From the IMG/VR virus record IMGVR_UViG_3300028735_000014, positions 1-45,994 of that record: a stretch of 45,994 nucleotides of DNA. One strand, 5' to 3'. The number at the start of each line of letters is the position of its first letter. The first letter of the stretch is position 1. Below the pieces are notes generated by a model. That model was not told where the DNA came from and ran no database searches. It saw only the letters and a program-made list of their open reading frames with translations. The position numbers were made by a program, and so were the translations under genes. Shown here piece after piece: positions 39,199 to 45,994 of this stretch. Source of the stretch: a virus.

Positions 39199-40449
39199 AT
39201 GCCTAAACCTAACGTCACGCCGTATTCCGGCAACGCTAACACGGGGCTAGACAACACAGCGCAATTTGTCCGCGACGTCGATCCCCGGATGTTCTACCTC
39301 GAAGCGTACAAATATCCCTTCGTGTCCATTTTGTTCACCATGGGCACTGACATGGAAAAAAAGGACAACGGGAAGCTTGCTTTGAAAGGAAGCCAAATCA
39401 AGAAACAAAAAACTGTCAATCCGAAGTTCGAGCATACTGAATCAGAGATGCTCAAATTCGCGTTCAACCCGACGGCTGCAGTCGCTACTGGTGACACTAC
39501 AATCAGCGTGTCCACGTCCGACGATGATTATTTTGTGGCCGACATGGAAGTGCTGCTCACGAACGCCGCAGGTTCACGTGAAGTCGTCCGCGTCAATTCT
39601 GTCGGCACTGGCTCAATCTCCGTTACCCGTAACATCGGCGGTACCGGCGCCATCGCCATGACTACGGCCGATAACATGTACATCATGGGCGTGGTACGTG
39701 CCGAGGACTCTCTGTCCACGACCGCTGTCCAGGCCAAGAGCGAGACGCTTTACAACTATGTCGAGTTCCTGTCCGAGCCTTATGGCGTGTCTAAAATCGA
39801 GCAGGCTACGGCCAACTACCACGGCGATCCGTACGCCCGCAAGAAGATGGAAGCCTTGGCTCGCATGAAACAGAAGCTCGAAATGATGGCATGGTTTGGC
39901 GTGCGCTCTATGGACGCCTCGACCACTAACCCAATCTACCACAATGGCGGTGTCATGTACTGGCTGCAAAATCAGTTCACTGACGTGCCGTCTTTGGATG
40001 TAGGCGGCTTGCTTACTAAACAAGCTTGGGATGCCTGGCTCCAGGATGCCTTGAAGTACAACAATCAGCAGAAGTTCGTGTTCGCCTCTAGCCCTGTCTT
40101 GACGGCTGTCAACGGTTTCGCAAGCAATCAGCTCCGTCCATCAGACGTGAACCTATCGAAGTTTGGTGTGTCTATCACGCAGTATCAATCGCCATTCGGT
40201 ACGGTCAATCTCATTCGCGAGCCGTTGTTTGACGAAGTCGCCAGCATGAATGGCAGCGCCGTCTGCTTAGACCTTAACAACATCTCTTGGCGCTATTTGG
40301 AATCCAACGGCGTCAACTTGGACTTGAAGTCTTATGACGACATCCAAGAGAATGACCGCTCGGCCAGGAAGGGCGAATGGATGGTGGTCGGCGGCTTTGA
40401 CATCGCCGTGGGTAAATCGCATGCCATCCTGTCCAATGTGCAAGCCTAA
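39199..40449 (+). CDS. Major capsid protein, module B (SU10/DUF5309-like HK97 fold)
   Basis: 416 residues. FYLEAYKYPFVSILFTMGTD, then the KFEHTESEM segment, a central beta insertion (TTISVSTSDDDYFVADMEVL, REVVRVNSVGTGSISVTRNI), HGDPYARKKMEALARMKQKL and NPIYHNGGVMYWLQNQF follow the SU10-type (DUF5309) major capsid pattern with HK97 fold. The bases around its stop codon are shared with the 26-bp element. Its gene is GC-rich with highly biased codons, as expected for the most abundant virion protein. Confidence 0.85.
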   Translation: MPKPNVTPYSGNANTGLDNTAQFVRDVDPRMFYLEAYKYPFVSILFTMGTDMEKKDNGKLALKGSQIKKQKTVNPKFEHTESEMLKFAFNPTAAVATGDTTISVSTSDDDYFVADMEVLLTNAAGSREVVRVNSVGTGSISVTRNIGGTGAIAMTTADNMYIMGVVRAEDSLSTTAVQAKSETLYNYVEFLSEPYGVSKIEQATANYHGDPYARKKMEALARMKQKLEMMAWFGVRSMDASTTNPIYHNGGVMYWLQNQFTDVPSLDVGGLLTKQAWDAWLQDALKYNNQQKFVFASSPVLTAVNGFASNQLRPSDVNLSKFGVSITQYQSPFGTVNLIREPLFDEVASMNGSAVCLDLNNISWRYLESNGVNLDLKSYDDIQENDRSARKGEWMVVGGFDIAVGKSHAILSNVQA

Positions 40450-40473
40450 TAAAAACGCCAGTTTTCAACTAAT
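40448..40473 (+). repeat. 26-bp element, copy 2 (module B, after capsid)
   Basis: Contains AAAAACGCCAGTTTTCAACT and is identical over 26 bases to the minus-strand sequence 10768-10743. It overlaps the last two bases of the capsid stop codon and lies about 20 bases before the next gene. The AAAAC/GTTTT hairpin may act as a weak terminator or processing site after the capsid gene. Confidence 0.8.
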
Positions 40474-40494
40474 CCGCTAATTTAAGCTAAAAAT

Positions 40495-41226
40495 ATGGAA
40501 TATCAACACAAGGCCGCAGGACTCATCGAGAACGGTAGCCGTGTTATCGTCGCCGACCAATCAGTCGCCGTCGCTATCCGCTACAAAGGCTCGCAACCGT
40601 CCGCGACCGTGACTGTCGTCTCCGCCACTTCAATGACCTTGAAGCATGGCACGGCAGGTTCAGAGACCGGTGATACAACTGTCGGATCGTCTGGTGTCCT
40701 GGCTTTCTCCACTTACTCGACACTTGGCGCGCTCGTTGACGAAATCAACCGCGGCGGCAACTGGCAGGCCGAAATTGTCGATGGTTTGCGCTCCGATGCG
40801 ACTACTGGTTCAACCTTGCTAGCTCGCTCAGAAACGACAATCACTCCGAAGACGCAGGTTCTGGATTGCTACTGGGACACTTCGGCCAAGCTGTCGCTCG
40901 ATGTGGCCATCTCTTCGCGCCGTAGCAACTTCAACAAGACGCGAAAAGGCAAGGTCGCCGTGTTCCAGCAGGCGCGCTGTCTGGTAGATATCTCTTCCGG
41001 AACGCTTACCCTCTACATCTACGATGTGGATAAGGCGCGTTCGACAGCTACGCTCTTGGCCACGTTCGCCGGAACGGACGCTACCGAACTTTCCGCGCTC
41101 ATCGCCGGAGGCAATGGCGTATTGCGTTCGAGCGTCGGCAACGATTTGCTCGTCCGCTATGTCGGATCTGCGAATTTGCCGGATACCGGAGCCTACCTGA
41201 ACGTCGCCGGTTACATCGAAGCCTAG
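40495..41226 (+). CDS. Probable virion structural protein, 243 aa
   Basis: 243 residues, beta-rich, starting MEYQHKAAGLIENGSRVIVA. Two comparable halves are visible: SATVTVVSATSMTLKHGTAG...YSTLGALVDEINRGGNWQAE, and GKVAVFQQARCLVDISSGTL...LSALIAGGNGVLRSSVGNDL. Both have a strand-rich unit with a LxxLIxxxNG-like helix. Immediately after the capsid gene such a protein is usually a head decoration or head-completion protein. No exact family recognised. Confidence 0.6.
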   Translation: MEYQHKAAGLIENGSRVIVADQSVAVAIRYKGSQPSATVTVVSATSMTLKHGTAGSETGDTTVGSSGVLAFSTYSTLGALVDEINRGGNWQAEIVDGLRSDATTGSTLLARSETTITPKTQVLDCYWDTSAKLSLDVAISSRRSNFNKTRKGKVAVFQQARCLVDISSGTLTLYIYDVDKARSTATLLATFAGTDATELSALIAGGNGVLRSSVGNDLLVRYVGSANLPDTGAYLNVAGYIEA

Positions 41227-41253
41227 CCCATTAAATCCATTAACGGGTTGGTT

Positions 41254-41287
41254 GGTCGCCCCTAGTGCCTTTTTGCTGGGGGAGACC
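41254..41287 (+). promoter_or_regulatory. Intergenic hairpin
   Basis: GGTC (41254-41257) plus CCCC (41259-41262) pair with GGGG (41279-41282) plus GACC (41284-41287), giving a two-part stem around a T-rich loop. It is followed by an AAGGAG ribosome-binding site (41295-41300) for the gene at 41308. No uridine run follows, so an mRNA-processing or stability role is more likely than termination. Confidence 0.45.
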
Positions 41288-41307
41288 GCCAAAAAGGAGC
41301 TAACCCT

Positions 41308-41766
41308 ATGTCAATTCGTTTCATCTCATCTAAGGCTGATCATAAAGTCTTGCTCGTCCCAGGACGCCAACTTACTGACCCCTTAACAGGGTTACCAGGT
41401 CAACAAATACCAAACAGATACGTGCATTTTAAGTCGCTTGTATATGAAGCGACGAATGACGACGAAGCCTACTTGCTTTTGCAAAAATGGCATCAAGCCG
41501 AGGAACGCCGCTGGCCTCATTCATTTTGGGTACATCCGTCTGATTTAGAAGCCGCCAACGAATTGTGGGAAGAACGTAAAACAAACCCAACTCCGGTTGT
41601 GCCAGACGCTAATTACGTCAAGAGCCTTGAAGACCAGATACGCGAATTGAAAGCCATGATCATGGAAAAAGGCAATGAGACCGAACAGCTTAAACCTAAA
41701 AAGCCGAAGGGGAGGCCTAAAGCTCCATCATCGGAAATGAACAACTATGGATCAAATCAATCGTAA
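41308..41766 (+). CDS. Hypothetical phage protein, 152 aa
   Basis: 152 residues. The globular N-terminal part is MSIRFISSKADHKVLLVPGR...IPNRYVHFKSLVYEATNDDE and AYLLLQKWHQAEERRWPHSF. The second half is a coiled coil (KSLEDQIRELKAMIMEKGNE) and a basic KPKKPKGRPKAPS tail. The pattern of a short strand-rich unit followed by a coiled coil is common in phage late regions after the capsid. Function unknown. It overlaps the next gene by 20 bases. Confidence 0.65.
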   Translation: MSIRFISSKADHKVLLVPGRQLTDPLTGLPGQQIPNRYVHFKSLVYEATNDDEAYLLLQKWHQAEERRWPHSFWVHPSDLEAANELWEERKTNPTPVVPDANYVKSLEDQIRELKAMIMEKGNETEQLKPKKPKGRPKAPSSEMNNYGSNQS

Positions 41767-43117
41767 ATTGGGTTGTTTCACTTACGACCCATCAATCAGC
41801 GGATACGACACGTCATTTTGGAAAACCTTATCAGGTTCGCCAAGTGTTATATCCAACAAATTACGCTTAAGCTCAGCGGAAATCGCCAGCTATGTAGCCT
41901 TCCGTGAGCTCGACGTCGAGTTCATGGTAACGGTACCAACCGCCCCGACAAGCGGCGATGCAAGAGCTTTTGGCCTAAAAATACCGGCTCTCGGCAACCG
42001 CGCCCGCGTGGAATTCAACATCACTGACGCTGTATTTTCATGCAAAGTGTATGACGATACGGCCACGGCACAACTCAGTCAGGCCATCACATGGGACGCC
42101 TCGTGGACAAACACAGCCATTAAATATCGCATCCAAGCTACAGCATCTGGCGTCAAGTTTTATGTTGACGGTGCGTGTGTCGCAAGGGCGGAAATGCAAG
42201 GATTGACCGCAAACAATTCACTCCCAACTATTGGCGGTTATCTGCATATCTCGAACGGCAACGCCGATAACATGGATATTACGGCCGTCGTTGTTAAAGA
42301 CGCACAGCTTGTGGATACAACACTCCGCCCAGTTCCTTCATCTAGTTCTGGCTCTTCTAGCTCTTCTTCCTCCGGTTCATCTTCCGCCGGCGGTGGTAAT
42401 AATACCTATTCAACAGAACAAGGCGACTTTTCGGCCACTGTAACTGACTCGACATATAGCATCGTTCTTTCAACCGACACTATTGGCGGGCAGACAATCA
42501 CCGAGGCTAACTTTGCTAACGGGATCTTGAAAGTCATGGATGTCTCGGCTTCGCCCAAAGAATTCAAGACTATCACTCTTAATAAGTTCACCTGGAATAG
42601 TTCGACCAAAACACTCGATGTCACTAACTGCACAGGAGCATTCCTTTTCGGTACTGGGGATATTGTCTCATTGACTCTTACCGGTGCGGATAAAATCCGC
42701 GATGCGGCTACTGACTCGCAAAAAACAAGTCTCATTCGCGACGTGAGCGACCAGTATGGGAATGAGACACTCATTGATACGACGAACGTGGCCGCTGGGA
42801 CTAACTATTATCCGTCACCTTCCGGAAGCCCGATGGACAATTCTTCGACGCTCTCTATTCAAGGAAAAACAAGCGGTGGAGTGACTACGACAATTGAGGC
42901 GACAAACGACGACTCGGCTTCTCCCGATTGGTTCGATATTTCCAAATCATTTACCGACTTGGTCACGAATACATCCGGCAACGCATCTTACGTAGATGCC
43001 AACTTCATTCTTGTTCCAACTGGGCGGGATGTACTAAATGTCAAGGCCATTCGTATTAAATCCGTCACAAGCACCTCGACTAATGTCGTTAAATATAACA
43101 TCCGAAAAATTTACTAA
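41747..43117 (+). CDS. Fibre-like protein with LamG-type domain and Ser-rich linker
   Basis: 456 residues. Residues ~10-190 form a concanavalin/LamG-like sandwich (FWKTLSGSPSVISNKLRLSS, AIKYRIQATASGVKFYVDGA, GGYLHISNGNADNMDITAVV). A pure Ser/Gly linker follows at about 197-220 (SSSSGSSSSSSSGSSS), then a second beta-rich domain (STEQGDFSATVTDSTYSIVL, PSPSGSPMDNSSTLSIQGKT). The two-domain layout with a flexible linker suits a virion surface or tail-tip protein that binds glycans. The third copy of the shared element follows directly after the stop. Confidence 0.65.
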   Translation: MDQINRKLGCFTYDPSISGYDTSFWKTLSGSPSVISNKLRLSSAEIASYVAFRELDVEFMVTVPTAPTSGDARAFGLKIPALGNRARVEFNITDAVFSCKVYDDTATAQLSQAITWDASWTNTAIKYRIQATASGVKFYVDGACVARAEMQGLTANNSLPTIGGYLHISNGNADNMDITAVVVKDAQLVDTTLRPVPSSSSGSSSSSSSGSSSAGGGNNTYSTEQGDFSATVTDSTYSIVLSTDTIGGQTITEANFANGILKVMDVSASPKEFKTITLNKFTWNSSTKTLDVTNCTGAFLFGTGDIVSLTLTGADKIRDAATDSQKTSLIRDVSDQYGNETLIDTTNVAAGTNYYPSPSGSPMDNSSTLSIQGKTSGGVTTTIEATNDDSASPDWFDISKSFTDLVTNTSGNASYVDANFILVPTGRDVLNVKAIRIKSVTSTSTNVVKYNIRKIY

Positions 43118-43139
43118 AAACGTTAGTTTTCAAACTGAT
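43115..43139 (+). repeat. Diverged third copy of the 26-bp element
   Basis: TAAAAACGTTAGTTTTCAAA continues to CTGAT and ends exactly at the ATG at 43140. It differs from the other two copies at a few bases but keeps the hairpin AAAAC-GTTA-GTTTT. Loop bases vary while the stem is kept, which hints at selection for the hairpin. Confidence 0.6.
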
Positions 43140-43373
43140 ATGCCAGAATTATTCGATCCGCGAGCAGGCATCGTGGAGACTCCCATCGAGCAGCAAGTCC
43201 GAGATGTCTCGGAGGACTTGGCTCGCGCCGAAAAGATTATCCGAGGCCTAAAAGAGCCCATGTTCATTGAGGACTTGATTAAGATGGTGCAGGAGACCTG
43301 CAATCTCACGAACGATGAGGTCGTGGAAGTAGTTAAGAAAATCGATGACGAGCTCAAAGCAGTAACGCAATAG
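43140..43373 (+). CDS. Small helical late protein, 77 aa
   Basis: 77 residues: MPELFDPRAGIVETPIEQQV, then RDVSEDLARAEKIIRGLKEP and IDDELKAVTQ. Almost entirely helical and acidic. Its ATG directly follows the third shared element, just as the 567-aa gene follows copy 1. It may be a small tail or chaperone protein. Not recognised. Confidence 0.6.
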   Translation: MPELFDPRAGIVETPIEQQVRDVSEDLARAEKIIRGLKEPMFIEDLIKMVQETCNLTNDEVVEVVKKIDDELKAVTQ

Positions 43374-43374
43374 T

Positions 43375-44583
43375 ATGTCTCTTATCGGAGCGGCCGGAGA
43401 CGGCATAATTTGCAGGCCTGACTTGACCAGCCAGCAAACTCTTTTAGCTTCAAAGGGCACTGTTTACGGCTCTCCGATGATTGACCATGGAGTAAAGTTC
43501 AACGGCACGACTGATTATGTATCGTTTTCTTGTCTCCGCTATGGTGTAAAAAGCATTGTCATTAGACTCAATCTGGGTGCGCTTACAAACTATATCGTGG
43601 ATTTAGATGGCGGTACGCATTATATCTGGGTAAACAATGGGACGGTGACAGCTACGGGCTTTGCTAGTCCGACGATATACGTTGATGGTATAGCAACATC
43701 TACGATAACTTTGGGCAAGCACACGATATGCATTGCGACTTCTACGGCCTTTGCTCTCAAAAATCCCGTTCTAGGTAAGAAAGACGCAAACTACTTCAAC
43801 GGCACGATTTACGATATTTATGCGCTTAATATCGTTTTGTCAGCCGAGGATGCAAAGGATATATATGAGCAAGACACAATCCAGGAATTAGAGCAATGTT
43901 TATTGTTTTTGCCGTTAAAATCGTCATATACGGATAGTTCTGGCAATAGGGTGACTGAAAACAAGGGCACGGCTCTTGGGACTGTAAAACTGGGCAATGG
44001 CACGACGCCCTCTTCTTTTCCGACGCAACTTGTGCCTAGCGGCATGTATTTTGATGGCAGTGATGGCTTGACCTCGTCCATAATTGATCCGGTGGAATAT
44101 AACGAGCCGTTTTTCGGTGGAATGGTCTATAACGGTTCGCCTGTTAGTACCAATAATGCATGGATGTCGACATACAATTCTACTACATCCAAAGGTTTCG
44201 AGTTCCGCGTACAAAATTCTATTGGCTGGCTTATACAGATTATATCTACAAATTATATTCAGGCTTATTCAGCGTCATCCTATCTTCTTAAAGGCCTGCA
44301 TTCTGTGATGTTTTCTTATGATGGTTCGGCATCGCCAAATGGTTTATCTATTTATCTCGACGGGGTTTCTTTGTCTGGCCTCTCACGCAGCGGTTCAATT
44401 GCTGGGACAATAAAGAACGGCCAACCGATAGCCATTGGCGCACGTCTCACGGGTGCGTCGCTTTCTTTGTATATTACTCCAATGAAGCTATTCAGACCGT
44501 TTTTTGGCAAGGGTTTATTTACGGCGAGACAGGCTAAGATAATGCATAATTATCTCATGAAGATCTATAACACTAGTGTATGA
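43375..44583 (+). CDS. Tandem LamG-domain fibre protein
   Basis: 402 residues. Domain 1 (about 1-170) ends in IYDIYALNIVLSAEDAKDIY; domain 2 (about 175-395) ends in FRPFFGKGLFTARQAKIMHN. Both have the LamG/concanavalin layout of two curved sheets closed by an 'AxxIY/IxHNYL' helix, with strands such as GVKFNGTTDYVSFSCLRYGV and LKGLHSVMFSYDGSASPNGL. Such domains bind sugars or cell-surface glycans, so a receptor-binding virion protein is likely. It overlaps the next gene by four bases (ATGA). Confidence 0.75.
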   Translation: MSLIGAAGDGIICRPDLTSQQTLLASKGTVYGSPMIDHGVKFNGTTDYVSFSCLRYGVKSIVIRLNLGALTNYIVDLDGGTHYIWVNNGTVTATGFASPTIYVDGIATSTITLGKHTICIATSTAFALKNPVLGKKDANYFNGTIYDIYALNIVLSAEDAKDIYEQDTIQELEQCLLFLPLKSSYTDSSGNRVTENKGTALGTVKLGNGTTPSSFPTQLVPSGMYFDGSDGLTSSIIDPVEYNEPFFGGMVYNGSPVSTNNAWMSTYNSTTSKGFEFRVQNSIGWLIQIISTNYIQAYSASSYLLKGLHSVMFSYDGSASPNGLSIYLDGVSLSGLSRSGSIAGTIKNGQPIAIGARLTGASLSLYITPMKLFRPFFGKGLFTARQAKIMHNYLMKIYNTSV

Positions 44584-45994
44584 AGCTCGATGAATTAAAA
44601 AAGCAAGGTAAACTCTGCGGCTGGTGGGACTTCCGTCAGAAGACGCTTTTCGATTTTTCGGGCAATGACAACAATTTCACGTCATCGGGGAATATCGTCT
44701 GGAGAAGTGGTAAAAACGGCAATGGTGTCTTTTTCAAGGACACTGGGTTGCTTACGGCTACGGATAATGCCAGTCTAAACGTCACGGCGCTCACGATATT
44801 GATTTTTGCCGATATTCCGACGCAGATAAGAGGGATATATTATTTTGATAAATACGTCTGCCGGTTCGGGGTTGCGGTTAGCGGTTATCCATTCATCTTA
44901 AACAGGCAAACGACAATCCAATCCGATGGTTCGGTGGATTGCAGGGGAGCAAAGATGATTGGCGTGAAATATGCCAATAATGAAGTCCCGCAATTCTACA
45001 AAAACGGCAGTCCTATTGGTTCTGGGACGAACAGTGAGGCTCTTGGTTCTTATGCTCAAAATCTTGGGCTAGGGAATTATTTTATCACTCCTTCCTCAAC
45101 TTATAGCGCTGGTTGTCCTTTTTATGGCGTCGTTTATGCAAATACCAAGCTAAGCGACCAAGAAATAAGTCAAATCTACAATGAGTTTTACGCGCAGACG
45201 CCTAGTGGTAATCCGAAAACTACGAATTACAAATGGCTCAATAATCCGAAAAACAACGAGTTCGCGAAAGACTCGGACTGGGTAAAAGGCACAAACTGGA
45301 CAATAGCTAACCATAAAGCTAACGCTACGGCGGCTGGTGCTGAAAGGGATTTATATCAGGATAATGTAGTAAATATCGGGAGCACTTACACGGTGGAGTA
45401 CAAAGTTTCTAATTATACCGCTGGTTCAGTCAAGGCTCTTATTGGGACAACTGCTGGATCTTTGGCGTCTATCAACGGAGTATTCGGGGAGACTTTGAAG
45501 TGCGCGGGCAATAATAGAGTATCAATCAGGGCTAGTTCGGATTTTGTCGGGAGTATTGATTATGTAAAAGTCCATCAAAACTATCATCCTGTATATTTGG
45601 GCAAATCTGAATACTGGTTGCCGACGTTATCGAATGTTTCTTCGGGCGCGCTCACTAATACTCAATTTAGTGTTTTATCAGGTTCATTCAAAGTTTCGCA
45701 ATCTTCCGATAAAAAGAAGTGGATTGAATGCGTCACCGGTGGTTTAGCTAGCGCTTTACAAGATAGGGCTTACGGGACTTGGGTATTTGAGTTTTTGAAG
45801 GGTGGGGATGCTAATAATTTTGAATTTCTTTTCATAGCTAGCCAAAAAGCTAGTCCGACAGCCGCTGGGCAGAATAGCTATTCGTTCAAATTGAATAGTA
45901 CCGAGTCAGTTAATTTTAATAGGTCAATCAACGGTTCGGCAAGCACGCTTACCTATACGCCTGCTAATTATTTTTCTTACGGCGTGCCGTACTT
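44580..45994 (+). CDS. LamG-domain fibre protein, 3' end outside window
   Basis: At least 471 residues, open to the end of the window. Residues 1-205 are a third LamG-type domain (GKLCGWWDFRQKTLFDFSGN, NNEVPQFYKNGSPIGSGTNS, ending TKLSDQEISQIYNEFYAQTP). A beta-sandwich resembling carbohydrate-binding modules follows (about 215-335: NEFAKDSDWVKGTNWTIANH, NNRVSIRASSDFVGSIDYVK), and then the start of another beta domain. Like its neighbour it should be a tail fibre or receptor-binding protein, and the three LamG units look duplicated from one another. Confidence 0.75.
   Translation, partial: MKLDELKKQGKLCGWWDFRQKTLFDFSGNDNNFTSSGNIVWRSGKNGNGVFFKDTGLLTATDNASLNVTALTILIFADIPTQIRGIYYFDKYVCRFGVAVSGYPFILNRQTTIQSDGSVDCRGAKMIGVKYANNEVPQFYKNGSPIGSGTNSEALGSYAQNLGLGNYFITPSSTYSAGCPFYGVVYANTKLSDQEISQIYNEFYAQTPSGNPKTTNYKWLNNPKNNEFAKDSDWVKGTNWTIANHKANATAAGAERDLYQDNVVNIGSTYTVEYKVSNYTAGSVKALIGTTAGSLASINGVFGETLKCAGNNRVSIRASSDFVGSIDYVKVHQNYHPVYLGKSEYWLPTLSNVSSGALTNTQFSVLSGSFKVSQSSDKKKWIECVTGGLASALQDRAYGTWVFEFLKGGDANNFEFLFIASQKASPTAAGQNSYSFKLNSTESVNFNRSINGSASTLTYTPANYFSYGVPY

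Noticed and set aside
1-45994. Alternative code with TGA as glycine (Gracilibacteria/Absconditabacteria)
   Set aside because: TGA ends many well-defined genes here and forms ATGA overlaps with following starts.

Overview
The window reads as prophage DNA in a bacterium that uses the standard genetic code: TGA is a genuine stop throughout, often inside ATGA start/stop overlaps. The host is probably a member of the Patescibacteria / Candidate Phyla Radiation. The main clue is the secreted protein at 3714-4943. Its two C-terminal repeats (a YYLKDG core followed by an AY..MR.LGLGISNKDL-type ending) are of a kind I associate with Parcubacteria-type surface proteins. Host sequence is seen only at the far left, where the 5' end of a Wzx-type polysaccharide flippase reads out of the window (353-1, minus).

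Layout. 354-2719: a putative prophage end with a truncated polyvalent-protein fragment, a small gene, an intrinsic terminator, a small HTH gene and a tyrosine integrase. 2720-4943: four plus-strand genes for secreted or membrane proteins. 4956-27265 (minus): one long late operon of a podovirus-like phage, 'module A'. In transcription order it holds a glycosyltransferase, S-adenosylmethionine decarboxylase, IbrA-like PP-loop/PAPS-reductase-family protein, IbrB-like ParB protein, second ParB protein, duplicated small HTH, TerS, TerL, portal, four small genes, scaffold, decoration protein, major capsid, tail adaptor, tail nozzle, Gly-rich fibre, coiled-coil internal protein and a 1358-residue LPD38-like ejection protein. 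27266-27777: a 512-bp divergent control region with a perfect consensus sigma70 promoter on the minus strand and a densely self-complementary transcript that looks like an unrecognised structured RNA. 27778-30684 (plus): an AT-rich early/recombination module (ERF annealing protein, PD-(D/E)XK nuclease, possible ssDNA-binding protein). 30685-45994 (plus): GC-richer 'module B', a second unrelated packaging/head cassette (3D-domain protein, small genes, HNH, TerS, TerL, portal, scaffold, SU10/DUF5309-like major capsid) followed by LamG-type fibre genes. The last gene runs off the window.

Function. Each module carries its own TerS-TerL-portal-scaffold-capsid set, so the window probably holds two abutting prophages or a mosaic of two, not one virus. 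A 26-bp sequence is identical in a module A intergenic gap and a module B gap, with a third diverged copy in module B. One copy lies where base composition changes, which suggests exchange between the modules. The recombination genes at 28.8-30.7 kb share the AT-rich composition of the middle of module A and probably belong with it.

Most interesting: (1) the tightly overlapping glycosyltransferase / AdoMetDC / ibrA / ibrB / ParB cassette fused to the packaging operon, a candidate nucleic-acid-modification or counter-defence system; (2) the structured RNA at 27329-27655; (3) the double head module and shared 26-bp element. No tRNA, rRNA, CRISPR array or transposase was recognised. Nothing was run computationally: domain calls rest on recognised motifs and pairings were found by reading.
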